A stretch of 64,000 nt of DNA, from positions 24,774,574 to 24,838,573 of the forward strand of contig CM025852.1 in the NCBI GenBank assembly GCA_003952965.2. The letters run 5' to 3'. This document shows, one piece after another, positions 12,395-25,326 of the stretch. Position 1 is the first letter of the stretch; every line of letters starts with the position of its first letter. This DNA comes from Morella rubra. Lineage: Eukaryota; Streptophyta; Magnoliopsida; Fagales; Myricaceae. The position numbers were made by a program, and so were the translations under genes. Under the pieces are notes generated by a model that ran no database searches, had not been told where the DNA came from, and worked only from the letters and a program-made list of their open reading frames with translations.

Positions 12395-15298
12395 AATGAA
12401 ATATTTGGAATTTTTTTTTTGGGTGTTTTAAGCTGCTTAAACTAGCCATTGTTGCAAACGGGCTCTATGTTGGGTGGCTTATGATTTCGCATTTAGTTGC
12501 ACATTTGCCATTTCAGATCGTGCTGTAATTCATTGTGGTTTCTGTAAATTACAAGATTTCTTGCAGTTTCATGATGAAGTTGGAGACAATTTCTTTCATT
12601 AGGCCACAGGAAATATATGCAGAGTATTTTTTTCAAGCACCATATATATAGTTAAAGGGTCCAGAGGGAGAACAAAGGGAGAATGGGAGGATAAACTGCC
12701 TAAAAGAACCATCGTTCCGTCAATCTGTTTGAGTTTTGTTTGGCTTTCATCAAGTGAGACTCTGCTTCATGCTTGCAAAATACGACGCATCGATTACAGA
12801 AATTGGGATCACTCTCGTTGTAGATTGGTGCTGGTGGAGGCCACTCCCAAGCAGATTGATTGGCGTCAGTTCCGTGGACGTGGGCACAAGCGTTTTCGTG
12901 AAAGCTAAACCATACTATAGAAGGCGTTTTCAGCCTTGCTGATTATACTAGACTTTGGACTCGAGAAAAGCATTTTGACAGCCTCAATCTGCCCAAGCGA
13001 GTCCGATAACTGACGAGCACAAGAACACCGTAAACAACAACGTCGGAATATAGGAAGGAGGTCGACGTCGTAGATGGTTTTGAAAGGGCCCAAGGAGCCT
13101 AGCCAACTGAATCCGTCATCGACTGTCGCCTTGTCCAAGAGTTGCTTTTCGGATGAGAAAACCCCAAGTCAAATACCATGGGAGCTTTTACTACAGCAAT
13201 GGGTGAAAGTATGTTATTAGCAGAATGTTTGTTTCTTTCAGTAATCAATCATTTCTTTCTACAACCACAGACTTCATTCCCATAAAGATAGGAGGAGTGC
13301 AGGCCTTACATCCGCTGACTTGATAGCTGAGCAAAACATCGCTCCAAATTCCCCAAGTCAGAAGAGTAGCCTATAAAGACTCGCATTTGTTGTCTGTTGG
13401 TCACAAGACTACTTTACTTCTTCTGGATTACTTCAAGACCACCACATAAAGCATCAAATTCTAGGGTCCAGATGTGCATTATCCAATAATCAAGTTACCA
13501 CTTTCTTCAGTTTCTTGAGGCCAAGATCACTAATAGGATGAATGATACTCTGCCTTCCTAGCCTAAAAGATCTGCAGGCTAACTATTTTCGGACTTTCAC
13601 TAGACGTCAACCTTAATGCAGGTATTAGTTTATGCAAGTCCGATCTTCCATTGACAATTTAAACGAATGAATACCTTAACAAGGATATCCTCATAGCAAG
13701 CCCTTCATGAACCCTAGAACAAATATACAGATTAAGCAAGACACCTAATCTTATCAAGTGACAGTCAGTAGTTATTAAGGTCCAACATGCCCAGTAGACT
13801 ATATCAATGTCTGCTACCTTATTCTTCCCCAGATATATCCTACATGCTACAGGCATGCCCGCGCAATAGATCATTCTAATGTTGAGATTAATGAAACACC
13901 GAGGAAGTCCAGACATGTGATTTTAAAATCAATAAGAAAACATATATTTGCTCCATTTTCAGGACCAAAGGCCATGCCGGAGCGGCTATCAATCCTAAGA
14001 GATTGTTGAGGTTTTAGATCCAAATCTTGTTACTCTATACCTATACTCCAGAGTGGGGGTGATCGAGTGGAAGCTTCATGCAACTTTCAAGTTTTATGTG
14101 CGCAAAATAACCCAATTGGTTTCATAATCTGTATAATCTTAATACTGTGGCTCACATAAAGTGATTCTGCAAATTACAACTCTAAGCTTTGAACTACAAC
14201 GCAAGCCTTGACAGCTACTAGTCAGTGCATACAGCAAGATCATGAAAAATTGAAGTGGTTTAAAAGACTAACACCGAAATTTTCAGTGCAACAGAGGCCT
14301 CTTTTTCCTACATGGTAGAAATGACAAACGATCATATGACTATAGCCAGCAAGCAAGCCAAGAAAACTTTATAGCTCACCTAATAAGGAATGCCTAGTTA
14401 CAACTTTTCTGGCACTACTAAATCCTTAAGGAGCGGCCTAAAACGTTTTCTTGGCTTCTAGAAAGGAAACAAATAGAAACGACTACCGGCAATAAGAGAA
14501 GATTTTCTGATTGGATAAAATGATGCTGCCATTAAGTGTGGTTAATAAAAAAAATTACGCCAAACCATTTACCTCCCCCCCCTCCCAAAAAAAAACCCAA
14601 ACCTCTATTTTGTTATCCAAGATACATCATCTTCTTCAGAAATGTAGCTCAATTTCGTCCATACTTTATCAATGTGAAATATTCATTAGTCTCCTCAATC
14701 ACCATTTGTTGCGCAAAAGGCATACCCCAGTTAACACTCTGGCATTTCTAAAGTACAAACATTATGGCTCTCACCTCACACATGTCATGGGGTTAATAAA
14801 GAAGGCAGTCGTACCTCTCATCCCACAAAAAGATGTTTTATACAAGTTATGAGAGATCTTAACAGTGCACGACCGAAATTTTCGTCCCAAAGAATACAGC
14901 ATATTTCTCACAATCACACATCTGTCCACCATACCAATGATACCCAACAAAGAAACACGTACCCATAGCTCATCATAAACACATTCCTTAAATTTTCAAA
15001 GAACACAACAATCTCATACAAACTAAGCCAGACGAAGTCCAGAATAAGAAACCAGCAAACTCCACATTCCCCTGAAGACCATGGTTCCCGCACACTTTAT
15101 GAACAGCAACACACAAAAACTCTTAAAACGAAACTAAACATTGCCAGAACAGGAAAAGAACAAGAAAACAAAGAATACGGCATGGCAAACTCCAAACACA
15201 CCCTAATTCCAAAACACCAAACGAGAAACAAACACAAAAGAAACTAATTCCAGAATACAAGTTCTTTCACAGAACACAAACCCGACTCCATCGCCACG
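12395..15298. other. intergenic spacer between maspardin and the calmodulin-like gene
   Basis: The first few hundred bases are probably the maspardin 3' UTR, and the last few hundred the 3' UTR of the minus-strand calmodulin-like gene. Short open frames occur (for example 12905-13138 minus and 14511-14852 plus), but none shows a recognisable domain, splice context or codon pattern. I see no transposon ends or RNA gene here. Confidence 0.5.
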
Positions 15299-15742
15299 TC
15301 ACTTGGCGACCATTCGGGCAATAAAATCCTCGTAGCGGATCCTCCCATCCGAACCCACATCTACCTCCCTGATCCACTCGTCGAATTCGGAGGGCTCGAG
15401 CTTCTCGCCGATGCTGGTGAGGATGTGTCGGAGCTCGGAGACCGACACGTAGCCCGTGGAATCCTTGTCGAGGACCTTGAAGGCGTCGCGGAGCTGGCGA
15501 TCGAAGGGCTCGGCCTTCATGTGCTTCGCCATGAGGTCGAGGAAGCGAGGGAAATCGAAGGGGGCCGTAAGCTTCTCCTCTGCGACGATGGATTTGAGCT
15601 GTGCCTGTGTCGGATTGCCTCCAAGAGACCGCATTAGGATCCCTAGTTCGGAGGGGGCGATCCGGCCGTCGCCGTCGGTGTCAAAGAGCGTGAAGGCCTC
15701 CTTCATGGATGACACTTGGTCATCGCTCAGATCCTTGCCCAT
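15299..15742 (-). CDS. calmodulin-like protein, CML13/CML14 type
   Basis: Intronless 147-residue EF-hand protein, close in length to Arabidopsis CML13 and CML14. The EF1 loop (residues 21-32, [12 protein letters not shown]) is canonical. EF2 has lost the Asp/Glu ligand pattern. The EF3 loop (92-103, [12 protein letters not shown]) is acceptable. The EF4 loop (128-139, [12 protein letters not shown]) ends in Asp instead of Glu. The N-terminal [13 protein letters not shown] and C-terminal [11 protein letters not shown] segments are typical of this subgroup. The family acts as calcium-related light-chain partners of IQ-motif proteins such as plant myosins and IQD/CAMTA proteins. The start is the only in-frame Met before the conserved N-terminus. 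No neighbour shares its function. Confidence is high. Confidence 0.95.
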   Translation of the reverse strand: MGKDLSDDQVSSMKEAFTLFDTDGDGRIAPSELGILMRSLGGNPTQAQLKSIVAEEKLTAPFDFPRFLDLMAKHMKAEPFDRQLRDAFKVLDKDSTGYVSVSELRHILTSIGEKLEPSEFDEWIREVDVGSDGRIRYEDFIARMVAK

Positions 15743-18700
15743 TATTTTCCGGGTCGGGTTCGCTTCTCGCTCTCGAATAGTTCTCTCTCCCGAAGTTTGC
15801 GCCCCTCTATCGCTGTTCCAAATGAGAAATGGTGGAGCACGTTCCTTTTCTTTTCTGGTGTCTCTTTGCCTTTGGGAGAAGCAAGTTGGGCCGCTTTAGT
15901 AATAAAGGACGGCGTCGTTTCAACGATGGAGATTGTCTTTTTGCATGCAATTTTTGCGGTTTGGGAATTTTTTTGTTTTTTTCAATTTAGAGAGTACGCA
16001 ATCTTAATAAATGCTTTGATTTTGAATAAATAAATGCTGTGGTTTGTGATGCTCTTGTTCTAGGGTGATTCAAAACTAGTGTGCTTGTTTTTTTTTTTAA
16101 AAGATTATTCAAAAGTAGTGTGTGATTTTAAAATGAGAATTTCCTGTAACTTATTGTCTGAATTGCAACGTGCAATTCGGATAAAGATAGACACAACAAG
16201 TGAACTTATGATAGGATCATGTTATTCTAAGCTTTACATGAACAGTATTAAATGGTGTAAGCTCTACTTATTGTGTCTTATCTCTTTCTGAATTATACCA
16301 TACAATTTAAACAAGAAATTGCAAAAAATCCTAATACGTGATTCTGTGTCATAAGAGGAGAATACTGCTGACAGACTAATCCGCCCCCCTAGTTGCGGAT
16401 ATTAAAGATTTAAGAGTAGCCACTCTATGGGGAGTTTAATCTTGGTAAATGGGCAGGCTTATTTATAAAAACCAAAACAAATAAATGCTGTAGCTCCAAA
16501 CACTTGGGCTTTAAACACGTATCTCATAAGCGAACCGTCTAATTCCTATCAGAAAATAGAGAAGTTGAAGTGGATTCAGGATTCTCGATGTAATGGACCT
16601 GGTGCACTTCTCTCAACCTGTAATGGGCTCTGTGTCCTTATTGTTTGGGTTTCCTTTCTATTGGGCTTCTGACGACACTTTTCCTTCTCTCATCGACATT
16701 CGTGTTTGAATTTTGCTAAAGGGGCAACCGAGCTTTTTGGCCTTTTCCACTTATTATTACTATATTGTACTTTGCTTAAAAAAACAAATTATTACAGCTA
16801 GGTTGAACTAGCTCGTGCACTGGATTCTAAACATATATCTACTGTCGTTTTGTGCCATAAACTCTTTGAGTACTTCTCATTTTGAATTTGAATTCCATTC
16901 TTTTTTTTTTTTGTAATTCTCTTTGGTTTTCTCTACTGCTTTTGCTTGATTGGTCCAACAACACCTCTCATTTTCTTATTTGAAAATGGCTGGTTTTTCT
17001 TAGCCCACCTCTCATTACTTTTCCTTTTTTAATTACCACTGATCCTCGTTTAGGTTAATTCCAACTAATCCAACTTTAATCTTCACTGTTTGGGTAGGTT
17101 TAGAGCATCGAGACTCTTATTTTCCTGTCTACTTTTAAGCTCCAAAGGTCAAAATCTAAAGTTGGTAACCTACTTTCTCGCAAACCATAATTGAAGATCA
17201 ACATATTATTATATATATAATATATACGGATCGGATCAACTTCGTGCTCGAGGCTTATAAAGTTGGCACTAACATATTCTTTTGAAAAGTATGTTTTATG
17301 TGCCGGGACTAGTTCCTAAGTATATATATATATAGCCTCAGTCATACTTCACTTCCACAATTTACAAAAGGAGATAAAAGTTGTGGTTTGTTTTTGTATT
17401 TTGTCCTTTTTCTTCACGATTTCCTCGCTAATCAATCAGAGAGGAGGAACAATTAATATAGAAAAATGATCCAAGTCACTTCTACCTAATTGAATTATAA
17501 GAAGATCATAAGTTAATTAAGAGAGCATTAAAATATAGATAGTGTTGCTGACCTAGCACTACCTGCATGGTTGGCATCCTAAGCCAACAAATTCCTTTCA
17601 ACAAGGTATGTTTCATATCACTAACCCTTAGGGATGGGCATAGACAACCTTAGCCCATTCTCAGTCATCTCCGGCAGCTGGACTGACTCATGTTCATGGA
17701 CCATTTGACGGTGGCTAGGTAGCAACAGAAATATGGATCTCACCTAAAAGTTGATTAAAAAAAGAAAACCCCATTGAAACTTTTTTGTATTTCCACGACA
17801 TTATCCAATCTTCTATTACATTTTTCATTTTAGGTTGATAGTATTAGAAAAATATTGAAGTTGTTCAGAATATCAAATATCTTATACACCTTTAATAATG
17901 CCCTTTGAAATGACAGAAAAGGTGGGCGATGTCTCCGCAACTTAGGATGCAAATTCTCATTTGCGAATATAACTAACTCGGTCAACAAAATAATAATAAT
18001 AAAAATAATTTTAAAAATTATATATCTTTTTCTATTAAATTATTATTTTTATATTAAAATAAATATAAAAAATTCACTCAATTCATATTTATTTTCACTT
18101 TCTAATTAACTCTAGTAAAAATTTTACTTTTCTCTATTTTTTTCTCAAAATGCAAGAAAAAAATTAATATACTTAAATTATCGGAATTTTTTTAAAAAAA
18201 ATATCTTATTTACGAACATGACCTAAATAACCCATTCTTTCCTGACACCTACTTTTTTCATATGGACCGTGTGTTTTTTAGGCGGGCACATTATTGTTTT
18301 GTTCTTCTTTATTGTATGAAAATACCACAGAACTATATGACAATATCAATACGTCATCATGATTCATGAATGATGATTCTGACCGCTGGTACAGTGGTAC
18401 CACTAGACCACACCTAAAAGTTTCCCCATTTATGTCACGTCAAACAGAAAAAAAAAAATCCAATTTTGCCAAAAAAAGACAAGAATCATATAATGGTGTT
18501 AGCTACGTTTGATAAAATTCAGAATTAAAGGGAATCCGAGGTAAGGCAGGATTATTTATTAGTCCTACCGACTACTCTGTTTTTCGTTTTTTTAAGCAAG
18601 AACGATAATATATTAATATTTTAATTATTTTAATCCTTCCCACTAACTTTTTTTTTTTTTTTTTTTCCCTACGCAATCCTTCCCACTACTTGAAACGAAT

Positions 18701-20793
18701 AAGTTATTATTCGTGGAACCAGGCATCCTTTGCACAAGCTGATAAAGGAAGCATCCTAATGAAAAATAGAAGTATAAACCAATGGAAATATGAGTATTGG
18801 ACTGATTGGATAAGAATTTTCTATTTAAATTGTATCATATAACGAGATAGACATAATAAATAGATCTTATACTATTTAATATAATTTATATAAAATTTTA
18901 GACAATATATAACCTACAATGAAATTTATTTATTATATTTATCTAATTTTTGATGTAACGAAATTTACTTATTGTATTTATATATTTTTTAATTGCTCTG
19001 ATAAATTGGAGTAAACTGTAGAGAAGTATAATAGAGACTGATAAGCCATCAGCTGACAATACACTAGGGAGTTCCAAACCTGACGATTAGTCAACCCTGC
19101 GTGGTAGGTCATGTTTGGGTGCCATAGTTAGGTTTCCCAAATTGACCTAAAACTAGAAGAACGTCAGGAGCCACAAAGCTAGACTGCTAGATTGTCTTCA
19201 TCTTTGTTGTACCTTCAATTCCAAATTGCAAATCAATAGTATAAAACACAGTGGAAAGAAATGCAACCTTGAAACGACAATCTAAACCAATGATTACCGT
19301 ATAAAGAACTCCATATTCTGAGATTCCGAAGAATTAGTAATAATTTATACCGGAACTCTGAACTATTGAGACCGGCACACCGCGTAATTGAACATGTACT
19401 GGAGCCTACAGTTGTCTCATGGTAATTTGGATGTATGCTGCTCATGATCACTCGCATATGATATTGCATCTTGGATCTAATTCGCTTACATTTTAAGGTT
19501 AAATAAAGAAATCTCGTCAGGATTACATCAGTCTGGGTTGTAGGGGACAAACTTTGATGCTTTTAAAAGGGTTTTTACGATGCCAATGCTTCTTTGATTA
19601 CGCTGCTCTTACGGTCTTGATTGTGGATTGTAATGTCGTAGCCATCAGTAATTAATCCAGTGTGGTCGAATCCATTCCTTCAATTACATAGACCTTATCT
19701 CCTTCATCACCGGCGCCCGCGGCGTCCATACGAGTCAACGGATCTCCCGTTTTCTTGACAAGGTTTGCCATATGGCGTCCGAAAGCTGACTATTAGTGGA
19801 TCAATTAAACCGATGTCGCGCCATCCAAATCGCTTTGGTTTGGTCTGTTTCTGGAGGAATGGTCAGTTTGGTAGTCACATTCTACCTAATGACGTCTTGG
19901 TTTGATCGCTAGTATACGAGAAAGTAGAAACACCAACAGTGGACTCGATGTTCATCTCTGCCATGGAGGCTGCATTACTTTCGAGCTCATGGTAATGGAA
20001 CCTTGGAATTCTTCTCACAATGTTTGGCGTGTTCAAGACTGTCTTGTACTCAAGTGGCAATTTAAAATATTGACCCATAATTTTACTACGCAGTTCAAAC
20101 TCCATTAGACTTGATCCAAAGATGATTTGTTCCTGTTAGCGCAATTTTTTGTTGGCTAGTCAAATACACGTCAAGCTTGGAGTCTTGAACAAGATCGACA
20201 ATGCTCCCAATTTGAACCCGAACAGAATCGGAAGCTACGTCCACATCTCATCGAGACCGTTTTTGAATTTTCGTTGCTACGAAGCGTGACCTCTTTCCAC
20301 TCACCTCTTTATGCGGGAACCCCATGTGCTTAACCAATGCATCTTCTTCGTATTGGAAGCTTTTAATGGAGCTATTTCTTAAGCAATAGTTTAAAATCAA
20401 AGCAGAACGTCATTATCGGGTAGGACCCTTTAGGCAACCACATCTTCATCAATCTTTACTTTTTGTATGGCCGATTGAAAATGTGTCCAATAGTGACAGC
20501 AATCGCAGCCAACTGTCATGCTTAAACTTCTCTCTCATTATCGCATCCCGAATCCAAATGTGAACCTCTCCCGCAGTCCAGTAAACTAAGTTGTAGTAAA
20601 TTCTGGTCTTTGAAAAACATTACGTACTCTTTCTTCCTTCTCCAGAAGAGTACAAAAGTTCTGGATAGAGGATTTAATAGGGAAGAAGCACCGTCAGCTA
20701 CTGACGGAGCACCAGGACAAAGATGGGTTTCTGGGCATAAGCCAAAATTACAACAATTTCGGGGGAACAGAGACTTTCGAGGCCTAAGCGGAA
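15743..20793. other. long AT-rich spacer with no supported gene
   Basis: About 5 kb between the 5' end of the calmodulin-like gene and the receptor-kinase gene. The stretches 17960-18200 and 18790-19010 are strongly AT-rich. Short poly-T/poly-A runs occur at 16900, 18450 and 18648-18666. Weak coding-like frames on the minus strand at 19233-20560 are listed separately. The final 150-200 bases are probably the promoter and leader of the plus-strand gene at 20794; a TCTCCAG acceptor-like site near 20645 could end a leader intron. Confidence 0.5.
19233..20560 (-). pseudogene. possible decayed coding fragment, unidentified
   Basis: Several short minus-strand frames (19233-19550, 19875-20105 and pieces up to 20560) have a protein-like look, for example IPRFHYHELESNAASM and LVKKTGDPLTRMDAAG, and a higher GC content than the flanks. 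They are separated by stops and no consistent splice sites join them. I do not recognise the family. It may be a relic of a host gene or only chance. Confidence 0.2.
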
Positions 20794-23700
20794 ATGGATT
20801 TCCTGTACTTTCACATTTCTCTGCTTCTTGTGCTCACATTTTCTACTCCACGACGTGTTCTGGGAAATACGGAGCTGAGAGCTCTGCTGGAGTTGAAGTC
20901 CTCGCTGGACCCAGAGAACAAGTTGTTGAAGTCGTGGACCAGTGAAGGTGACCCATGTAGTGGCTCATTTGAGGGCGTTGCGTGCAACGAGCACCGCAAA
21001 GTGGCCAACATTTCCTTGCAGGGAAAGGGTCTGTCAGGCAAGGTCTCAGGAGCAGTGGCTGAGCTGAAATGCTTGTCCGGGTTGTACTTGCACTACAACA
21101 AGTTGTCCGGAGAGATACCCAAAGAGATTTCGAATCTGACTGAGCTGACTGATCTTTACCTCAATGTGAATAATCTGTCTGGTGGTATACCTCCTGAGAT
21201 AGCCAACATGGATAGTCTTCAAGGTTAGGCTTTTCGTTATGGAAAGAGTTTAAGTTTTGCTGAAGAGTTCATGCGTTTTCCTTCTTTTCTGTTTTTTCCC
21301 CTCTCTCTCTCTCTCTGGGTGTTCTTGTGCTAATGTTAGTGTGCATTTGTGGTAATGTTTCGATATTCACCTTTGAAAGTTTGGGGCAAAAATGGGTAGT
21401 TGTTTTCTGAAAAGCTGGATGTAGAGAAGAGGAGCTTCAATTCTGCTTCGAAATTCCAAGTTTCTAGTTTTTCTAAATTAGCTCGATTGGTTTATATATC
21501 AACGACATTTGCTGCTGAGAAAACTTAAGAGAAAGAAAAGAAGGATGGAATATTGATATCTGAATTATAGTTATATGCTTTCCAGAAAAATGAAAGAATC
21601 GCTTGGTAAATATGCTCTTGGTGTGCCATTCTGCCTTGTTTGTTTTGCCACACCAACAAAACTACATATCTGAAGTTTTGCATGATGGACTGGTTATCTG
21701 TTATGTAGTGTTGTTGATGTATTTTGGATCGGAAACCTCATCAGAACCACCTCGCCCGCCAAGTAGGTAGACTTTCACAATGTTGGCTGGGGACTGTTCA
21801 GCTCTTCGAGTTTACTGTAGCGCTAGTAGTCGAAAATTCTCAGCTGCTCAGCGGTTTGTCTCCTTGTTTTGAGAGGGAAAACGAAAACTTAGAAAAAAAA
21901 AAAAAAGAGAGAGGGAAAACGAAAAAGATCTCCTGGAGATCTACGTTCCTTGCTTATTTTGATCTTTTATGTTAGATCTATATAGTTAAATGTACAGAGA
22001 GAAGCCTCAATTTTTTTGGTTAATATCTTCATCTCGGCATCCTTCGATTCACATTTTTACACAGAAGCGAATGCGGGAAAGAAAAGAACAGAGTTTGAGT
22101 TGCATCTTTATCTTTTTTTTTTTTGTTCAACATATTGCAATTTAGAATCAAAATGTACCTTCTGGTTTGATCTTTCCTTTTCTTTTCCAAATTTTGTCAG
22201 AAAAAGGTATGGGCCACGGGAGTCGAATTAAGTGTTGTTTTGCCAAGTTTTCATTTGAAAAGATGGACTAAAACATATTTCCTTTTGTTGACTTTGGTCC
22301 TCCAAACTCGGCTTAATTTGGAAATTTTCATTGTCTGTGTAGTTCTACAGCTATGTTGTAACCAGCTGACCGGGAATATTCCAAAACAGATGGGTTCATT
22401 GAAGAGGCTAAGTGTTCTTGCCTTGCAATCCAATAGATTAATGGGTGATATTCCTGCAAGCTTAGGGAACCTGAGGATGCTTAGAAGGCTTTATTTGAGC
22501 TGTAATAGCTTCTCTGGTGGAGTTCCAGCAATACTGGCTGATATACCACAATTGGAAGTTCTAGATGTACGGAACAATTCTCTCTCGGGGGTTGTCCCTT
22601 CTGGTATGTCTATTGCTACGATCCTTCAATATTTTCTCCTCCACCCCCCTCTTAAGAAAAAAAAGAACTCCTTTTGACACTTCCTCTTTCCGTTTTTCTG
22701 TCCTAATCATTGCTCATGCTCTCTGTGGATCTATACTGATTATGTGCTGATGAATGAAGCTTTCAGGAGATTAAACGAAGGGTTTCAGTTTGGGAACAAT
22801 CCAGGTCTATGTGGAGTTGGGTTTTCTGCGTTGAGAGCCTGTACTGCATTTGATAATCGTAAAGTGAATGTTGATCAACATGGACCTCTTGGACCAAACC
22901 CGAATAGTAGTGCTCCGATAGCCAACCCAGAATCTGCAAATATCCAAGGTCATTGCAACCGAACTCATTGCTCCAAGTCAACGCGATTCCCACAGGCTGC
23001 AGTTGTTGCAGGGGTTATTACAGCCACTGTCACATTGACATTGGCTTTGTTGCTGACCATTATTCGGTACCGCCGGGGGAAACAAAAGATTGGGAATACA
23101 CCTGATTCTTCTGATGGTGGATTTAGCACTGACCAGGCTAAGGATCTTTACAGGAAAAGTGTTTCTCCACTTGTAAGTCTTGAGTACTCCAATGGATGGG
23201 GCCCTCTGGCTGATGGTCAAAACGGCATTGGATCCCCTCAGGGTTATCTAAATTACTATAGGTTCAATATGGAAGAGGTTGAATCTGCAACCCAGTACTT
23301 TTCTGAAGTAAATTTATTGGGAAAGAGCAAGTTCTCGGCTGTGTACAAAGGAGTTCTAAGAGACGGTTCTCTTGTAGCTATTAGGAGCATTAATGTGACC
23401 AGCTGTAAATCTGACGAAGCTGAGTTTGTTAAGGGGTTGAACTTATTAACCTCACTGAGACATGAGAACCTTGCTAGGCTGAGAGGTTTCTGTTGCTCAA
23501 GGAGCAGGGGTGAATGTTTCCTCATATATGATTTTGCTCCAAATGGGAACCTGTCTCGATATCTTGATGTAGATGATGGAAGCAACCTCGCTCTTGACTG
23601 GTCCAAGAGGGTTTCTATTATCAGTGGCATTGCAAAAGGTAAGTAATTCCTATTCATCACATTAGTTTCGTTAATTCCATTTTTTGAATCTGTTGCAACG

Positions 23701-24645
23701 ATGCTACCTTGTATCAGGATGCTCATGGGTGATACGTATCAGTATCTCCCACTATAAGGAATTAACAGCTTCAGTTGGATTTGTGTAGTTTCCGATGTAT
23801 ATAGATGATCGTGCATCAGTAAATAATTTTATCAGGCTAGTTATAGGTCTTGCAAATGCTTTGAATGCATTGGTTGATGAGGTACTAATTATTGCCGCTT
23901 CCCCTTTGCAGGTTGCAGCATATATGTCTCTAGGAGATTTAATTCCTAATTCTATTTTGCTACAAATTTTGTGGTTCAATTTAGTTTTTCGTCTATTTAA
24001 TTATTGTTTTTACCCCTGGGGCCCTGGACCTTGGATTACAGAACCTTAGGATACATGGTTCCTTTATTTTGATATTTGTTGCACTTTCCAACAGGTATTG
24101 GGTATTTACATTGCAGTAATATATGGTTCCTTGGTTTTGATATTTGTTGCACTTTCCAACCAGGTATTGGGTATTTACATAGCAGCAAAGAAAACAAGCC
24201 TGCCATAATTCACCAAAACATATCAGTCGAGAAGATTCTTGTCGACCAGCAGTTCAACCCATTGATTTCGGATTCTGGCCTTCCTAAGCTTCTTGCAGAT
24301 GACATTATCTTCTCAGCTCTTAAAGTCAGCGCTGCCATGGGATACCTAGCTCCTGAGTACATTACCACTGGTCGTTTTACTGAAAAGAGTGACATATATG
24401 CATTTGGAGTCATTATTCTCCAAGTTCTTTCTGGGAAGCAGAAATTCACCTACTCAATAAGATTGGCTGCTGAGTCTTCTAAATTGCAAGAATTTATTGA
24501 CACAAATTTGAAGGGGAAATTCTCTGAAACTGAGGCAACTAAGCTAGCAGAAATTGCACTGATGTGTACCCACGAGCTCCCTGACCACAGACCCAACATG
24601 GAGGCCATAATGCAGGAGCTAGACAGTTCCACTGACAGTTCTTGA
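20794..24645 (+). CDS. LRR receptor-like pseudokinase, LRR-IV subfamily
   Basis: Exons 20794-21223, 22343-22603, 22760-23638 and 24164-24645 join in frame to 683 residues. The order is: signal peptide (residues 1-24), LRRNT segment (about 25-66), about five LRRs to residue 230, a Ser/Asn-rich juxtamembrane stretch, a membrane helix (about 310-333), then a kinase-like domain (about 411-683). The catalytic motifs are altered: the Gly loop reads GKSKFSAV, VAIK is VAIR (Arg 439), HRD is HQN (540-542) and DFG is DSG (560-562), while APE is kept. It therefore probably binds or scaffolds partners without transferring phosphate. From memory, the Arabidopsis relative At5g51560 has the same changes, so this is an old, conserved pseudokinase and not recent decay. 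Partners and ligand are unknown. A tandem 69-bp duplication lies at the last acceptor. Confidence 0.93.
24051..24189 (+). repeat. 69-bp tandem duplication carrying a splice acceptor and exon start
   Basis: Two direct copies (about 24051-24119 and 24120-24189) each contain TTTGATATTTGTTGCACTTT, an acceptor and the sequence GTATTGGGTATTTACAT that begins exon 4. The acceptors end at 24094 and 24163, so alternative use would add exactly 23 codons without a stop. The second copy is the expected one because it continues into the conserved kinase sequence. Confidence 0.9.
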
Positions 24646-25326
24646 CTGCCTACTTTTGAGACTCTGTTCTCAGAGTTGCTTGTGATAATGACCTAATGAT
24701 GGAGGTTGTGGAAACTAAGGCTTACTGGGAAGTGTAAAAGATTTATTAGTTCCCAGATAAGGATAATTTGGGAATGGAAAATCCCATGTGATTACTTGTA
24801 ACGTGATGTTTATAGCTTTGTTAAAAAGCAATAGAAAGAACCTCTGTTGATCTCCATTTCTTGTTGAAACTTCTCCTTGGTCCGGTCTTGCACACAAATG
24901 CTCCTAAGGTACAATAGATTTACTTTTCTTAAACAATATTTGTCCCTACCAATTTGAGTGCACAAGGTTTATGCACATTCGTTCTAGGATACAAAAACCA
25001 CCAGTATGCAGTTAATTAACTCTTAAGATCGTTGACTGCATATTTAATCTGCACTTCACCACGGTTTGACCAAGAAACCATTCAGATTTAGAAGATCAAT
25101 CAATCCAACCATTGGATCAACATCGACCGTCCCATCAAATGACCAAAAATTGCATGACTTGTGTGTAGCATTTATATGCTTGTGAATTTCCAACACTCGT
25201 AAATGCCTTGCATTGGACTCTCACAAGAATTTCTTCTAATAGAGTCAGTTACGTTTTTCCTATTTTATCATCTACCAAACATCTCAATTGCCCATTTTAC
25301 TCCCATCCCAATCGGTTACATTACGT
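24646..25326. other. 3' flank of the receptor-like gene
   Basis: Probable 3' UTR followed by AT-rich spacer up to the start of the duplicated segment at 25327. No gene, RNA or mobile element is recognised. Confidence 0.5.

Noticed and set aside
15456-15899. 147-residue plus-strand frame
   Set aside because: Antisense shadow of the GC-rich calmodulin-like coding region.
18360-18420. Short tRNA-like stretch (GGTACAGTGGTACCAC)
   Set aside because: No matching acceptor stem, anticodon arm or GGTTCRA box nearby.
20610-20945. 111-residue frame overlapping the start of the receptor-like gene
   Set aside because: It covers the leader and reads the signal-peptide region in another frame; the frame beginning at 20794 has the family sequence.
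23752-24049. Overlapping open frames on both strands inside the last pseudokinase intron
   Set aside because: No family resemblance and no need for an extra exon, because the flanking exons join in phase.
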